41,305 nt of DNA from an uncultured Microcaldota archaeon (GCA_903923795.1 CAIXYX010000140.1:1-41305), one strand, 5' to 3'. Numbered from the stretch's first letter, positions 7,546-16,914 are shown. Translations and numbers: made by a program. The notes: a model not told the origin generated them from the sequence alone.

Positions 7546-10500
7546 ATGGCGGATTTGAAGGCACCGAAGAGGATTCTTCAGAGCGACTCACAGAACTCCC
7601 TGCCCGTGACGACGATGGAGGAGAACCCGCAGTTGATTGATCTGCTGCACAACCCCTCCAAAGCATATGACCACTTCACCGAGCTGAAGGAAGCGGTTGC
7701 CAGCAGTACCGCCGTGCATCCGAATTACCTGAAAGTTGTGCCGAGCATGAACAACGATAAAAATGTCAAGTCCGGCGAAGTGAAAAACACGCAAGCAAAG
7801 AAAGAAACCTCATTAAACTGCAATCAGGCCATGCAGAAGATTGACCAGTTCTATTCTCTCTATGCTTCCGAGTTGGACAGTATAGAATATGGCAAGAGCC
7901 TGCAGAATGTTCAGGATACATGGACTTCGGGCACTAATTCGCAGAAAGAGGGTCTTTCGTCCTCCGGCGCGCAGATGGACAATCTGGACCCGTTCAAGAC
8001 ACAAAGCACGCCAACGCAATTGGCGGAATCATTTGACGGATATTCAAAATACTCGAAGGCGAATATCGAGAAGAAGGTGGCGGAATTTACAACAGAGGAT
8101 GAGAAAAAGAATTATGTGCTAAACCTCCTGAGCGAGATGGCGGGAGTCGAGGGCGTGGTCCGCTCGATGCGGGCCGAGAAATATATGGCCGGCGCCTATG
8201 ATTTTGGCAAAGATTCCAAAGAGGAGGTGAGGCGCAACCTCGCAGCATGGCTGATTGGCACCCACGCGACGGCAGAATCGATGGCAGGGGAATTGGAGAA
8301 GAGCAAGAACGCGAAAAACCCGAACAGCGTTTATCATGATGCGTGGCTTCTGCTCTACGCCAAAAGCGACAGGGCGTCAGTTGCTTGGGGTGCCAAGAGC
8401 TTGTATGATGCATTAGGCGACAATTGGGAAAATCTTGGCAGAGATGAGCGGAGCATTGACAAAGTCATAGATATGTGCAAAGACATACAGAAAACGCAGG
8501 GCCGAGTCATGGAAGATTTGGCGCATCAGGAAAATGTGGAGATAAACGGATGGACTTTGGCATTTGTAAGTGAGCATGGGCAGGCCATTGTGGATGTGGG
8601 TGTGGCGGCGACCTCGGCGCTCCTCCTCCAGCCCGAGTTGAGCATGTATTATTTCGGATTCCGCGGCGCAGGCATGGCGGTGGAGGGGGCGGTTGAGGGC
8701 GACTGGGGAAAAGCCTTCACAGGCACGATGATGGCGATTCCGCTGGTGGGCAGGGCAGGCAGGGTGCTGGCACCGTCGAGCAAGATGATGAAATGGGGCA
8801 CGAGCGTGGCCGGTGCAACTTCGGCTACCGCATTCACCGGCATGATGGCTTATGACAGCACCAAACTGCTTTACGAAGCCAGTCACACATATTTCACGCT
8901 GTCGGATTATGTTGGAATAGCGCAGAATGCCGCATTTGTGGCAGGAATACAAATGACTGAGAAGATGCTGACGGGCACGAAGAAAGTTATGGCGCAAAGA
9001 AAGAGGGCGGCGGCAAAGCAGGCAGATAAAAATGACAAGACGGTGAAAACAAAGAAGCCTGTGCAGGCATATGCGGAAGCCAAAGACGCACCAGAGACCA
9101 AGTCGATTTATTCTGCAAAAGATTACATGGCTGACCCGTATTCGGGAGCGCGTTTTCGAAAGCTCTATTCGGCTGTCGAGAATGTGGTACCCGGCATTAT
9201 TGAGAAAGACCCCGGCACCGCTCTTTATCTGAACATCATCGCCAAGAGTTTCAGTGACAGAGGAGTGAATGCGCTGCTTAGCGAGATGAACAAAATCAAA
9301 TGGCTGGATGGGAAGAGGGGCAAACTGAAAATGGCATCGCCTGAGGAGCAGAAAGACGGGCTTTGGAAGCTGCTGCTCGATTCCGAACATCTGGAAGATA
9401 TACAGAAAAGAGGCGGCGAAAATCCGTATCCGGTGGATAAACTGTATTCATTCCCGGCCAACATGCTGGACCCGATTATTTGGTTTGGGAAGAAAATCGG
9501 GGCTGCGGCGAAGAAAACCGCGAAGAAGATGAAAAAGAAAGCGAAGCAGACTGCGCCGGTCGCGGAACAACCAACGCAGGAGAAGAGAGTGGAGATCTCC
9601 AAGTTACCTTACGCGAATGAGGAAACCGCCGGCATACCCAAAGCCCTACAGCCCGACGAGGTCAAAAAACCCTTCATCGGCCTAAAGGAGACGAAACCGC
9701 TCCTGCGCCAGGCCATGCTGGACAACCCGAACAAAGACGTCAAGGACATGGTCAACGAGCACTGGGCAGACACCGAAGGACTCCTCAATATGATGTGGAA
9801 TGTGTGGGACAGGAAGATGGTGGATGACTATGCCGATTATATCCGCAAGTGCACCACCGCGGGAGAGGTGGCTGAACACGGCTGGGCGCTCATCGAGCAG
9901 TTCGAGAACCGCTCACGGCGGACCATGATCAGGACGAAGACAAAGACCGGGGTGGCGGATGGCGGCGAGAATGCCCTCGCCCAATTAAGCGACAAGCGCA
10001 AGGTGCTCTTCCATCACTTAAAGAACGATATAGACCATCCATTGGTCATCTGCGAACTTGCCCGCGGAAGGCTTGAAAAGAATGGATTTTCAAAAGAGGC
10101 GCAGGCTATCAAGGAATACGAGGACAAATTGCGGCTCATCTCGCGTGGAGAAGGCAAGGCCGGCGGCCAGATGGGCGCGACAGATTATTACAAACAGATG
10201 ATCTCGAGCGATGCGACGAATGGCACGCTTGCCGCAAACGGCCAGATGGTAATCGATTTATCGGTTGAAGCCGAGAAAGTTTTTGGCGAAGCTTACCAGG
10301 TGCTCAAGAAGATGAATGAGAATGGGCCGACCAAAGGCCTGCTGAGCGGCAGCCTCGAGGATGTGGAGCCCCGCAAGATAATGGACGAACACGGAGCCGA
10401 GACGAAAATCCCCGGATGGTTCGAGAGGATTTCCAAAAACCGCCAGGAAGTCATCAACCCCAGCGAGATGGACATAAAGACCGAGGATATCGGTTCGCTC

Positions 10501-11943
10501 ATCAAAAGCAGATTCGCCGATGTGACTGCGCCTGCCACGAAGATATATGCAGAGGTCGATGGAGATTTGCTCATGCAGGCATTTGATAATGTGCTCGGCA
10601 ACGCGGATAAATACAAGGCGGCGGGCACGAAAGTCAAGGTGGATGTGCTCGAGCGGGATGGCCTGATTCACATACAGGTATCGAACAGGGTGGAGGCGGG
10701 CGGGGGCATAACAAATGAGATGTGGAACCGAGCGTTGCGGGGGGAGTCCAACGACAATGCGACCCCGAACTCGACAGGGGTGGGCATACTGGGGAGCATC
10801 GCAGTCATAGATGGATTCGACGGGCGCATAAATCTCGTTGACGGCGGCAGGGAGAGCGGAACCACCACAATTGAAATCACGGTGCCAAGCAACGAGGAGG
10901 CGGGAGGGAATCTGATGAATTCTGGCCCGACTTCCGGGACCTCGCAGAGCCTGTCCATGCAAAACGCCCTCTCTGATGTCGGGTACACATCCGCAGAAAG
11001 CCAAAGACTGGCGCAGGCTAATATGCAGAGATATCTGGATGACTTCTATCCAGGTGTGAAGATAGAGGACGTGCAGTTCCTGGACTTCGGCGGAGTCAAC
11101 GACGTATATGCCCTGAGATACAAAGACGAGACTCTCGGGCTCATCAAGGGGAGCAGCCTGGTGGCAGATAAATTCATGCTGGATTTGTATCGCAGGATGG
11201 GGTTCGACCAGGGATACTCGATAATGCGCTATGGGAATATCGATATCATGCAGTTTGCGGAAGGCACAAGCCTCTCCGCATGCATACGCGGCGGGCATAT
11301 CCGCTCGGTGCGCACCGGCGATGATGGCAAGCTGATTAGGGAGGATGTCCCGCTTGACGAGAGGATCATGTCCGAGCTGGCATATGAGTACGGGAGGCAG
11401 ATGGCGGTGCACGAAGCATTCTCGCTTCATGACCCCCATGGAGACAATTTTCGGGCAGTCATGATAGACGGCAAAGCCAAAATCATCCGTATAGATATGG
11501 AAGGTGCTACGATCGGAGGGATGGTGTCTGAGGATTATGTCGACGCATTCTCGGACACGCATGCGTGGACCAGCCCTGACGGCCAGTATTACGCCCAGCT
11601 AAAAGCCGGCTTTGAGGCGCAGGCCCAGCTCATCTACGATAATAGGGCCGAGCTGATTCAAAGGCTCGGAGAGGTTGAGTCGGAACTTGGTTCTGATAAG
11701 ACGCTTCCGCATCAGATAGAAGGAATCTCCCAGGCCACAATCGGCACCAGCTTCCCGACCACGATTGCGCGCCTCGCGCGGACACCGCAGATGGCATGGG
11801 AAAGTTTCTTAAAAGAGGGGAAGACGGGGGAGAGCAATGAATACGTTCAACCCGACTTCGACGAGGAGGCGTATCGCTATTATCAGACAATGCATCCGGA
11901 TTGGACCCACGAGCAGATAATGAGGGAGATGGAAGAGGAATGA
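7546..11943 (+). CDS. Giant multidomain protein: hydrophobic core region, HK-like ATPase and kinase-like C-terminus
   Basis: A 1465-residue protein with no recognisable signal peptide. Residues 1-335 are helical and hydrophilic. Residues about 340-480 hold several Gly/Ala-rich hydrophobic segments (VGVAATSALLL, GTMMAIPLVG), either membrane helices or a toxin-like packing region, followed by very Lys-rich stretches (about 480-500 and 650-670). Residues about 810-845 contain FHHLKNDIDHPL (His823/824), like a dimerisation/phosphoacceptor H-box. Residues about 1000-1120 form a GHKL ATPase: N-box DNVLGNADKY (N1015, N1019) and Gly-rich lid STGVGILG (1076-1083); the usual DxGxG G1 box is degenerate (AGGGI). 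Residues about 1160-1400 resemble an APH/UbiB-like kinase: FGGVNDVYAL loop (1181-1190), K1201, HDPHGDN (D1296, N1301) and DMEG (D1317). Leaderless promoter at 7514. Function unknown; signalling or effector activity is inference. Confidence 0.8.
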   Translation: MADLKAPKRILQSDSQNSLPVTTMEENPQLIDLLHNPSKAYDHFTELKEAVASSTAVHPNYLKVVPSMNNDKNVKSGEVKNTQAKKETSLNCNQAMQKIDQFYSLYASELDSIEYGKSLQNVQDTWTSGTNSQKEGLSSSGAQMDNLDPFKTQSTPTQLAESFDGYSKYSKANIEKKVAEFTTEDEKKNYVLNLLSEMAGVEGVVRSMRAEKYMAGAYDFGKDSKEEVRRNLAAWLIGTHATAESMAGELEKSKNAKNPNSVYHDAWLLLYAKSDRASVAWGAKSLYDALGDNWENLGRDERSIDKVIDMCKDIQKTQGRVMEDLAHQENVEINGWTLAFVSEHGQAIVDVGVAATSALLLQPELSMYYFGFRGAGMAVEGAVEGDWGKAFTGTMMAIPLVGRAGRVLAPSSKMMKWGTSVAGATSATAFTGMMAYDSTKLLYEASHTYFTLSDYVGIAQNAAFVAGIQMTEKMLTGTKKVMAQRKRAAAKQADKNDKTVKTKKPVQAYAEAKDAPETKSIYSAKDYMADPYSGARFRKLYSAVENVVPGIIEKDPGTALYLNIIAKSFSDRGVNALLSEMNKIKWLDGKRGKLKMASPEEQKDGLWKLLLDSEHLEDIQKRGGENPYPVDKLYSFPANMLDPIIWFGKKIGAAAKKTAKKMKKKAKQTAPVAEQPTQEKRVEISKLPYANEETAGIPKALQPDEVKKPFIGLKETKPLLRQAMLDNPNKDVKDMVNEHWADTEGLLNMMWNVWDRKMVDDYADYIRKCTTAGEVAEHGWALIEQFENRSRRTMIRTKTKTGVADGGENALAQLSDKRKVLFHHLKNDIDHPLVICELARGRLEKNGFSKEAQAIKEYEDKLRLISRGEGKAGGQMGATDYYKQMISSDATNGTLAANGQMVIDLSVEAEKVFGEAYQVLKKMNENGPTKGLLSGSLEDVEPRKIMDEHGAETKIPGWFERISKNRQEVINPSEMDIKTEDIGSLIKSRFADVTAPATKIYAEVDGDLLMQAFDNVLGNADKYKAAGTKVKVDVLERDGLIHIQVSNRVEAGGGITNEMWNRALRGESNDNATPNSTGVGILGSIAVIDGFDGRINLVDGGRESGTTTIEITVPSNEEAGGNLMNSGPTSGTSQSLSMQNALSDVGYTSAESQRLAQANMQRYLDDFYPGVKIEDVQFLDFGGVNDVYALRYKDETLGLIKGSSLVADKFMLDLYRRMGFDQGYSIMRYGNIDIMQFAEGTSLSACIRGGHIRSVRTGDDGKLIREDVPLDERIMSELAYEYGRQMAVHEAFSLHDPHGDNFRAVMIDGKAKIIRIDMEGATIGGMVSEDYVDAFSDTHAWTSPDGQYYAQLKAGFEAQAQLIYDNRAELIQRLGEVESELGSDKTLPHQIEGISQATIGTSFPTTIARLARTPQMAWESFLKEGKTGESNEYVQPDFDEEAYRYYQTMHPDWTHEQIMREMEEE

Positions 11944-12004
11944 CGATGAGAGATGACTGGAGGAGACGAAAATGACGAGTGATGCAAAAGCAGCAGCATG
12001 TCGG

Positions 12005-12015
12005 TATTAAATAAT
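12005..12015 (+). promoter_or_regulatory. TATA element of the 12036 gene
   Basis: TATTAAATAAT is centred about 27 nt before the ATG at 12036, the spacing expected for a leaderless archaeal transcript. It supports the ATG rather than the GTG at 12030 and shows that this gene is transcribed separately from the giant gene upstream. Confidence 0.6.
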
Positions 12016-12035
12016 CAAAAAACACAGGTGTGCGC

Positions 12036-12692
12036 ATGAAGAAAAACACAGTCAGCGTCGATCGGCTGCGCAGGTTCGGCGACGAGACGCAAGGCATAGG
12101 CTCGAGGCTGAGCGTATTGGCCAAAATAGGTCCGGCGAAGGAACTGATTGACAGGAGAGTTGACGGGAAGAGCCAGAGTATCGGAAGCGTGTGGGTCGAG
12201 GCAGGTGGCTGGATGAATCCGGACACCGTGAAAGAGGCACCGCAGATAGATGCCTCGCCAATGCTGAACACGCTGATGATGCTGGCCAGAAAGCACGGCA
12301 TAAGAGATGTTGGCTTTGGCAATACGGAGCGCATCATGCTCGGGGCATCCTCGCTCGAATTGCCGAAAAACGCGTTCGCTGGATTTGTTGTGTGGAACGC
12401 CACCAGACCCGAGAGCTTCCATGACGGGCTCGACGCTTTCCTCTCATATATCACGGACGCGACTCCGCAGACTTGGGCGCGGCGCCATGGCGCGAAGAAT
12501 TCGGCGCTGGCGATGTTCGCGGACGGCGTGGCGAATGATGGCGTGGCATTCTTCTCATCGGTGCCGGTGATGAGCGATGAGGCGCTGGCAGGGAAGTTCA
12601 AGACATTCTCGCTCCATCGAAAAGACATCGAGAATTTCGCGGCGGATGAGAAGACAGAGATTTGCGCGGCGGTGGCGAGAAATCAGGCGTGA
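12036..12692 (+). CDS. Unknown 218-residue protein downstream of the giant kinase-like gene
   Basis: No family is recognised. The protein is mixed alpha/beta with no signal peptide, membrane helix or cysteine pattern. Its conserved-looking core (about residues 45-125: SIGSVWVEAGGWM, LMMLARKHGIRDVGFGN, NAFAGFVVWNA) has alternating strands and helices, as in a Rossmann-like or ferredoxin-like fold. The ATG at 12036 is used because a TATA element lies 27 nt upstream; a GTG two codons earlier is possible. It follows the 1465-residue gene by 92 bp on the same strand with its own promoter, so co-function with that protein is only a hint. Confidence 0.7.
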   Translation: MKKNTVSVDRLRRFGDETQGIGSRLSVLAKIGPAKELIDRRVDGKSQSIGSVWVEAGGWMNPDTVKEAPQIDASPMLNTLMMLARKHGIRDVGFGNTERIMLGASSLELPKNAFAGFVVWNATRPESFHDGLDAFLSYITDATPQTWARRHGAKNSALAMFADGVANDGVAFFSSVPVMSDEALAGKFKTFSLHRKDIENFAADEKTEICAAVARNQA

Positions 12693-12759
12693 CACCGGAT
12701 ACGACGCACATAGGTGTTCCGCTTCTTGGAAAAAAGTCCGCGCCCGCACGGCCAAGACC

Positions 12760-12768
12760 GTTTTAAAC
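12760..12768 (+). promoter_or_regulatory. TATA element of the ABC transporter operon
   Basis: GTTTTAAAC, a perfect palindrome except for its centre spacing, is centred 26 nt before the ATG at 12791. This fits a leaderless message and fixes that start. Confidence 0.65.
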
Positions 12769-12790
12769 ACTGCCGCGCTGCCATAGGCAT

Positions 12791-14896
12791 ATGGCCGCCC
12801 GACGAGGAAGAAATGGGGAAAAAACAAACCCGAAAGCGCACGCACCGGCCAGAAAGACGGCGCGCAATCCTGCTTTTGCAAATCAGAAGAAAACAGCCCA
12901 CGCGATAAAACCGCACCAGCGCATTGAGATGGCCGCCGAGTGGAATGCGCGCGCCATGGCACGGGGCGAATTCGAGAAAACCAAGCTCGGGTTCGACAGA
13001 GTCTCGCCGACGGCGGATTTGCCCGAGGGGCCGGCGCCTCTCATCTCCGTGATGCCGCCGCCTAATCCGGTTCCGCAAGCGCCTATCGGCGAGCCGAAGG
13101 CAGATTCTGCCAAGCGAATCGCGAATAGATGGTTCGCGCATAGGCCCGGCACATTGCAGATGGTTCTGGCGCTCACAGTCATGATCACTTTCGTCTTGTT
13201 CACATATCTTGACTGGTGGCCGGCAGTGATGGCGAATCCCCAGACAACGCAGCTGCCTTACTTCATTTTCCGAACGCTGATTCGGATGCTCTTGGCATAT
13301 GTGCTGGTGGTGGCATTCGCGCTGCCTGTCGGCATCATCGCGGGCCTGTATCGAAGACCAAGGCAAATAATCCTCCCGCTGCTCGACATCTTGCAGTCCA
13401 TACCAGTGTTGGGCTACCAGCCGGCAGCCATCGCGCTTTTCGTCGGAATGCTGCCCGCATTGGGCGCGGTGCAGTTCGGATATGAGATGGCCGCCATTTT
13501 CCTCATATTCACCGGCATGGCATGGGCAGTTGTCTTCTCGATAATCGGCGCGGTGCGAAACATCCCCGATGATTTGCGCATGGCATCGAACGCTTTCGGC
13601 ATCCGCGACTGGACGTATATGCGCCATGTGGTGCTGCCGTGCATTTTGCCCTCGTTCATAACGGGCTCTATTCTTGCATGGGGCGGGGGATGGTATTTCC
13701 TCGTGGCCGCCGAGATGATAACATATGGCGCGGCAACGCATTCGCTGCCCGGCCTTGGCACATATTTGGGAGATGCGATTTCGAAACAGGGCAATGTGCC
13801 GTCAGCCGTGTTCGGGCTCATAGTTTTTGTCGCGCTCATCTATTCCATCAACCAGATGGTGTGGAAGCCGTTGCAGGTGTGGGCGCGGCGCTATAGAACG
13901 CAGACCACGACGGGCTCGGCATTGGGGGAGGATACGGAGGTGTCGCACAGCATCGTGCTGACTGCGCTGCGAAACGGATTCGCAAGATTCGATGCCCGGG
14001 CCACGCCGTTCTTTTTGGCATGGTGGCGACGGGCCGTGCGCGCACGGAGATTGGGAGGATTGCTCACCCACGTGCCGAGAAAGAAAAGGCATGTGCCTGC
14101 GCCGCTGTATCGGCAGTGGGCGCTCTATCTCATCTTCTTTGGCGTTGTGGTGATGGGCCTCGCCTACTTCTTCTCGGCCGCTCTTGAGCAGCCGCTTATC
14201 GGCCTCCACGCATCGCTTGCGGCGCATCCGGAAGTTGAGAGCCTGCCGACTTTGGCATTCTACTCGTGGCTGCGAATCGGCATTGCGTATATTCTGGCGC
14301 TTGCGTGGACATTGTGCGCGGCAATCGCCATCACGCGCTCGAAAAAACTTTCGGAAGTTTTCTTTCCGCTCTTTGACATAGGCCAGTCCACGCCGGCATT
14401 GGCGCTCTTTCCGTTCATGGTGCTCATTGTCATCCGCCTGTTCGGCGGAGGCGGTTTCGCCGTGGAAGTCGTCTCGATACTTCTCCTCCTGACCGGCATG
14501 CAGTGGTATCTTCTCTTCAACATCATCGGCGCATTGAGGCAGATGCCGGGCGACATATTGGAGGCTTCGCGGGCTTTCAATATCAAGGGATGGGCGTATT
14601 ACAAGAACATCCTGCTGCCCGCCATATTCCCCGGAATTTTGCTGGGCTCCATTCAGGCGTGGGGCGGGGCGTGGAATGCGTCGATTGTGAGTGAGTTCGT
14701 CACTTTCGAGGGGCACCAGTATTCTGTGCAGGGCTTAGGCTCGTTTTTGACGCAGGCCACGCTGGCACCCTCCCCCGACCCGCGGATACTTGCGCTGGCT
14801 GTGGCGACGATGACGCTTGTCGTGCTTTTGATGAACACGCTTGTGTGGAAGCCCCTGTTCGCATATGCCGAGAGGTTCAGATTCCATCTGACATGA
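12791..14896 (+). CDS. ABC anion importer, duplicated (fused) permease
   Basis: A 701-residue protein with two complete NitT/TauT-type permease domains in one chain, the COG4986 architecture. After a basic, Pro-rich cytoplasmic N-terminus of about 110 residues comes permease 1 (about 120-365), whose coupling-helix region is IIGAVRNIPDDLRMASNAFGIRDWTYMRHVVLP. Permease 2 (about 445-690) has the parallel segment with LRQMPGDILEASRAFNIKGWAYYKNILLP. Each domain has five to six membrane helices. A basic linker (ARRLGGLLTHVPRKKRH) joins the halves. Family members are linked to uptake of anions such as nitrate, sulfonate or similar oxyanions, but the substrate here is unknown. The ATPase gene follows after 59 bp. 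No periplasmic-type binding protein gene is present in the window. Confidence 0.93.
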   Translation: MAARRGRNGEKTNPKAHAPARKTARNPAFANQKKTAHAIKPHQRIEMAAEWNARAMARGEFEKTKLGFDRVSPTADLPEGPAPLISVMPPPNPVPQAPIGEPKADSAKRIANRWFAHRPGTLQMVLALTVMITFVLFTYLDWWPAVMANPQTTQLPYFIFRTLIRMLLAYVLVVAFALPVGIIAGLYRRPRQIILPLLDILQSIPVLGYQPAAIALFVGMLPALGAVQFGYEMAAIFLIFTGMAWAVVFSIIGAVRNIPDDLRMASNAFGIRDWTYMRHVVLPCILPSFITGSILAWGGGWYFLVAAEMITYGAATHSLPGLGTYLGDAISKQGNVPSAVFGLIVFVALIYSINQMVWKPLQVWARRYRTQTTTGSALGEDTEVSHSIVLTALRNGFARFDARATPFFLAWWRRAVRARRLGGLLTHVPRKKRHVPAPLYRQWALYLIFFGVVVMGLAYFFSAALEQPLIGLHASLAAHPEVESLPTLAFYSWLRIGIAYILALAWTLCAAIAITRSKKLSEVFFPLFDIGQSTPALALFPFMVLIVIRLFGGGGFAVEVVSILLLLTGMQWYLLFNIIGALRQMPGDILEASRAFNIKGWAYYKNILLPAIFPGILLGSIQAWGGAWNASIVSEFVTFEGHQYSVQGLGSFLTQATLAPSPDPRILALAVATMTLVVLLMNTLVWKPLFAYAERFRFHLT

Positions 14897-14955
14897 GGAT
14901 GGGATAATAAATTGTGTGAATGATTTGAGAAATCGACGATATTTGGAGAAACGCC

Positions 14956-15789
14956 ATGCGAATGCAACCCCGTATCTCGACACGCCCCCGCACACCGGAG
15001 GTCGAAGTGCGCCATGTGCGGCGCGAGTACTCCGAAGGCGGCAAGAGCGTGCTCGCGCTCGACGACTTGTCGTTTCATATAAACGAGCACGAATTCGTGT
15101 GCATCATAGGGCCGTCCGGCTGCGGCAAATCGACATTGCTGCGCCTCTTGGCGGGCCTCGAATTCCCCACCTCGGGCTCTGTGCTGTTCGGCGGCCGGCC
15201 GGTCACGGGCCCTAACCCGAAAAGTTCGGCGATGATTTTCCAGACGTTCGGCCTGCTGCCCTGGCGCACGGTCTATGAGAACATCGAGCTGGGCTTGCAG
15301 GGCATAGCGATGCCCGAGGACAGGAGGAAAGATGTCATAGACAAATATATCAAGCTCATGGACTTGGAGGATTTCACGGACGCCCACCCTGCCGAATTGT
15401 CGGGAGGGATGCGCCAGCGCGTGGGCATAGCCCGTGCGCTTGCCGTCGAGCCTCGGGTGCTTTTGATGGACGAGCCGTTCTCCATGCTTGATGCGCAGAC
15501 CGCCGAGGCGCTGCGGCGTGATGTTCTCGACATCTGGAACGACAAGAGGATGAAGACAAACACATTTGTCATGGTGACGCACCTCATAGAGGAGTCGGTG
15601 TTCATGGCAGACAGGATTATTGTGCTCTCGAAGAGGCCGGGGAGGCTTGTTGCGGATGTGCCGGTCGATGTTCCACGGCCCCGCGCGGAGCATGCGCGAG
15701 ACGCGGAATTCTTCGAGATGTGCGACATGCTCAAAAGGCTCATCACATACCATGGCGGCGCGGACACTGGAGGAATGGGAAAGGTATAG
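14956..15789 (+). CDS. ABC anion importer, ATP-binding subunit (NitT/TauT type)
   Basis: Energises the fused permease encoded just upstream. The 277-residue protein has all nucleotide-binding motifs: Walker A GPSGCGKST (about 51-59), Q-loop FQTFGLLPW, signature LSGGMRQRVGIARAL, Walker B VLLMDEPFSMLD and the switch histidine in VTHLIEES. The sequence LLPW after the Q-loop and the SMLDAQTAE D-loop are typical of the nitrate/sulfonate/taurine ATPases (TauB/SsuB group). The ATG at 14956 has GGAG six bases upstream; an internal ATG two codons later is possible. A weak TATA-like ATAATAAA at 14904-14911 may add a second promoter, otherwise it is read with the permease. Confidence 0.95.
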   Translation: MRMQPRISTRPRTPEVEVRHVRREYSEGGKSVLALDDLSFHINEHEFVCIIGPSGCGKSTLLRLLAGLEFPTSGSVLFGGRPVTGPNPKSSAMIFQTFGLLPWRTVYENIELGLQGIAMPEDRRKDVIDKYIKLMDLEDFTDAHPAELSGGMRQRVGIARALAVEPRVLLMDEPFSMLDAQTAEALRRDVLDIWNDKRMKTNTFVMVTHLIEESVFMADRIIVLSKRPGRLVADVPVDVPRPRAEHARDAEFFEMCDMLKRLITYHGGADTGGMGKV

Positions 15790-15842
15790 TGAAGCGGAGA
15801 TTTGGGAAAGTGTGATGGGGGAATTTTGGAAGTGCGATGATA

Positions 15843-15852
15843 ATGATATATT
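15843..15852 (+). promoter_or_regulatory. TATA element of the thioredoxin reductase gene
   Basis: ATGATATATT lies 25-28 nt before the ATG at 15874, compatible with a leaderless transcript beginning there. Confidence 0.45.
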
Positions 15853-15873
15853 CTTCTTTGATGTAAATTTTCT

Positions 15874-16848
15874 ATGGAGTCGATTGATATGACTGAGAAA
15901 AATTCCTCAAATGTTTATGATGTGCTCATCGTCGGCGCGGGCTGCGCGGGTTCTGGCGCGGCCATGTATGCCGCCCGCTTCGGGCTCAAGGTGCTTATGA
16001 TTGGCGAGATGCCGGGCGGCACCATCACCACCACGCACATCGTCGAGAATTATCCCGGATTTGAGAGCATAACCGGCATGGAATTAGGCGAGCGGCTGCT
16101 GCACCATGCACAAAGCTATGGGGTCGAGATGAAGATGGAGAAAGTCGTGAAGGTGGAGAAGAAAAATGAGTTATTCGCCACAACCACAGACTCGGATGCC
16201 ACATATCTCTCTCGCACCATTATCGCCGCCACCGGCGCCGAATGGAAGAAATTGGGCGCGCCGGGCGAGCGAGAGTTTGCGAACAAGGGAGTGCATTACT
16301 GCGCGCTTTGCGACGGCGGATTCTACAAAAATAAAGTGATTGCGGTCATAGGCTCGGGGGATTCGGCAGCAAAAGAGTCCCAACTATTGGCCGAGTACGG
16401 CTCGCGCGTGTATGTGTTTGTGCGCGGGCCTGCGCTTCATGGCGAGCCCATCAACAATGCGAGAGTGGCCAAGAATCCAAAGATTACGGTTTTCACAGAC
16501 GTGCAGGTTACGGAAATTTTGGGCAATGAGAAGAAGAGGGCGGGATTTTTGAAATTGACAAAACCCTGTGCGCCGGTTGGCGCTAAACCAACCGATAAAT
16601 TCCCCATCGACGCCGTTTTCGTGCTGATCGGGCACGCTCCGATTAGCCAATGGGCCGCCCCATTGGGCGTGGCACTGAACAAGAAAGGCGAGATTGTCAT
16701 AGATCGGGAGAGCCGGACCAATGTGCCCCACCTCTATGCGGCAGGAGATGTGACGAATGGCATATTCAAACAGGCCATTGTGGGCGTGTCGGAAGGGGTG
16801 TCGGCGGCGTATTCGGCATACACGGATTTGAAGAAGGGGGAAAAGTAG
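15874..16848 (+). CDS. trxB: Thioredoxin reductase
   Basis: FAD- and NAD(P)H-dependent flavoprotein that keeps thioredoxin-like proteins reduced in the cytoplasm. The 324-residue protein has the N-terminal FAD Rossmann motif VGAGCAGSGAA, the redox-active CALC pair (Cys143, Cys146), the second nucleotide-binding motif IGSGDSAAKE, and the FAD-side YAAGDVTNG near the end. The nucleotide site lacks the usual HRRDxxR arginines (it reads VFVRGPALHGEP), so the donor may not be NADPH; this should be treated as open. Start at 15874 fits the TATA spacing; an ATG at 15889, preceded by GGAG, is nearly as good. The giant cysteine-rich surface-protein gene follows after 95 bp with its own promoter. Confidence 0.93.
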   Translation: MESIDMTEKNSSNVYDVLIVGAGCAGSGAAMYAARFGLKVLMIGEMPGGTITTTHIVENYPGFESITGMELGERLLHHAQSYGVEMKMEKVVKVEKKNELFATTTDSDATYLSRTIIAATGAEWKKLGAPGEREFANKGVHYCALCDGGFYKNKVIAVIGSGDSAAKESQLLAEYGSRVYVFVRGPALHGEPINNARVAKNPKITVFTDVQVTEILGNEKKRAGFLKLTKPCAPVGAKPTDKFPIDAVFVLIGHAPISQWAAPLGVALNKKGEIVIDRESRTNVPHLYAAGDVTNGIFKQAIVGVSEGVSAAYSAYTDLKKGEK

Positions 16849-16914
16849 ATTTCGCCAAAAAACTCCGCCCGAAACCGATGACGGATGCCCCCTCGACTGG
16901 CCGGCGGCCCAATC

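Noticed and set aside
8560-8995. Calling the giant protein a polymorphic toxin because of its Gly/Ala-rich hydrophobic region.
   Set aside because: No toxin domain, secretion signal or obvious immunity gene can be shown; the similarity is only compositional.
10258-11562. A 434-codon open frame on the minus strand inside the giant gene, and similar long antisense frames at 8413-9390, 14653-15753, 12683-13741 and 13802-14716.
   Set aside because: They mirror the codon pattern of recognisable plus-strand genes, have His/Arg/Cys-rich nonsense composition, no promoter or ribosome site and no domain; they are antisense shadows of GC-biased codons.
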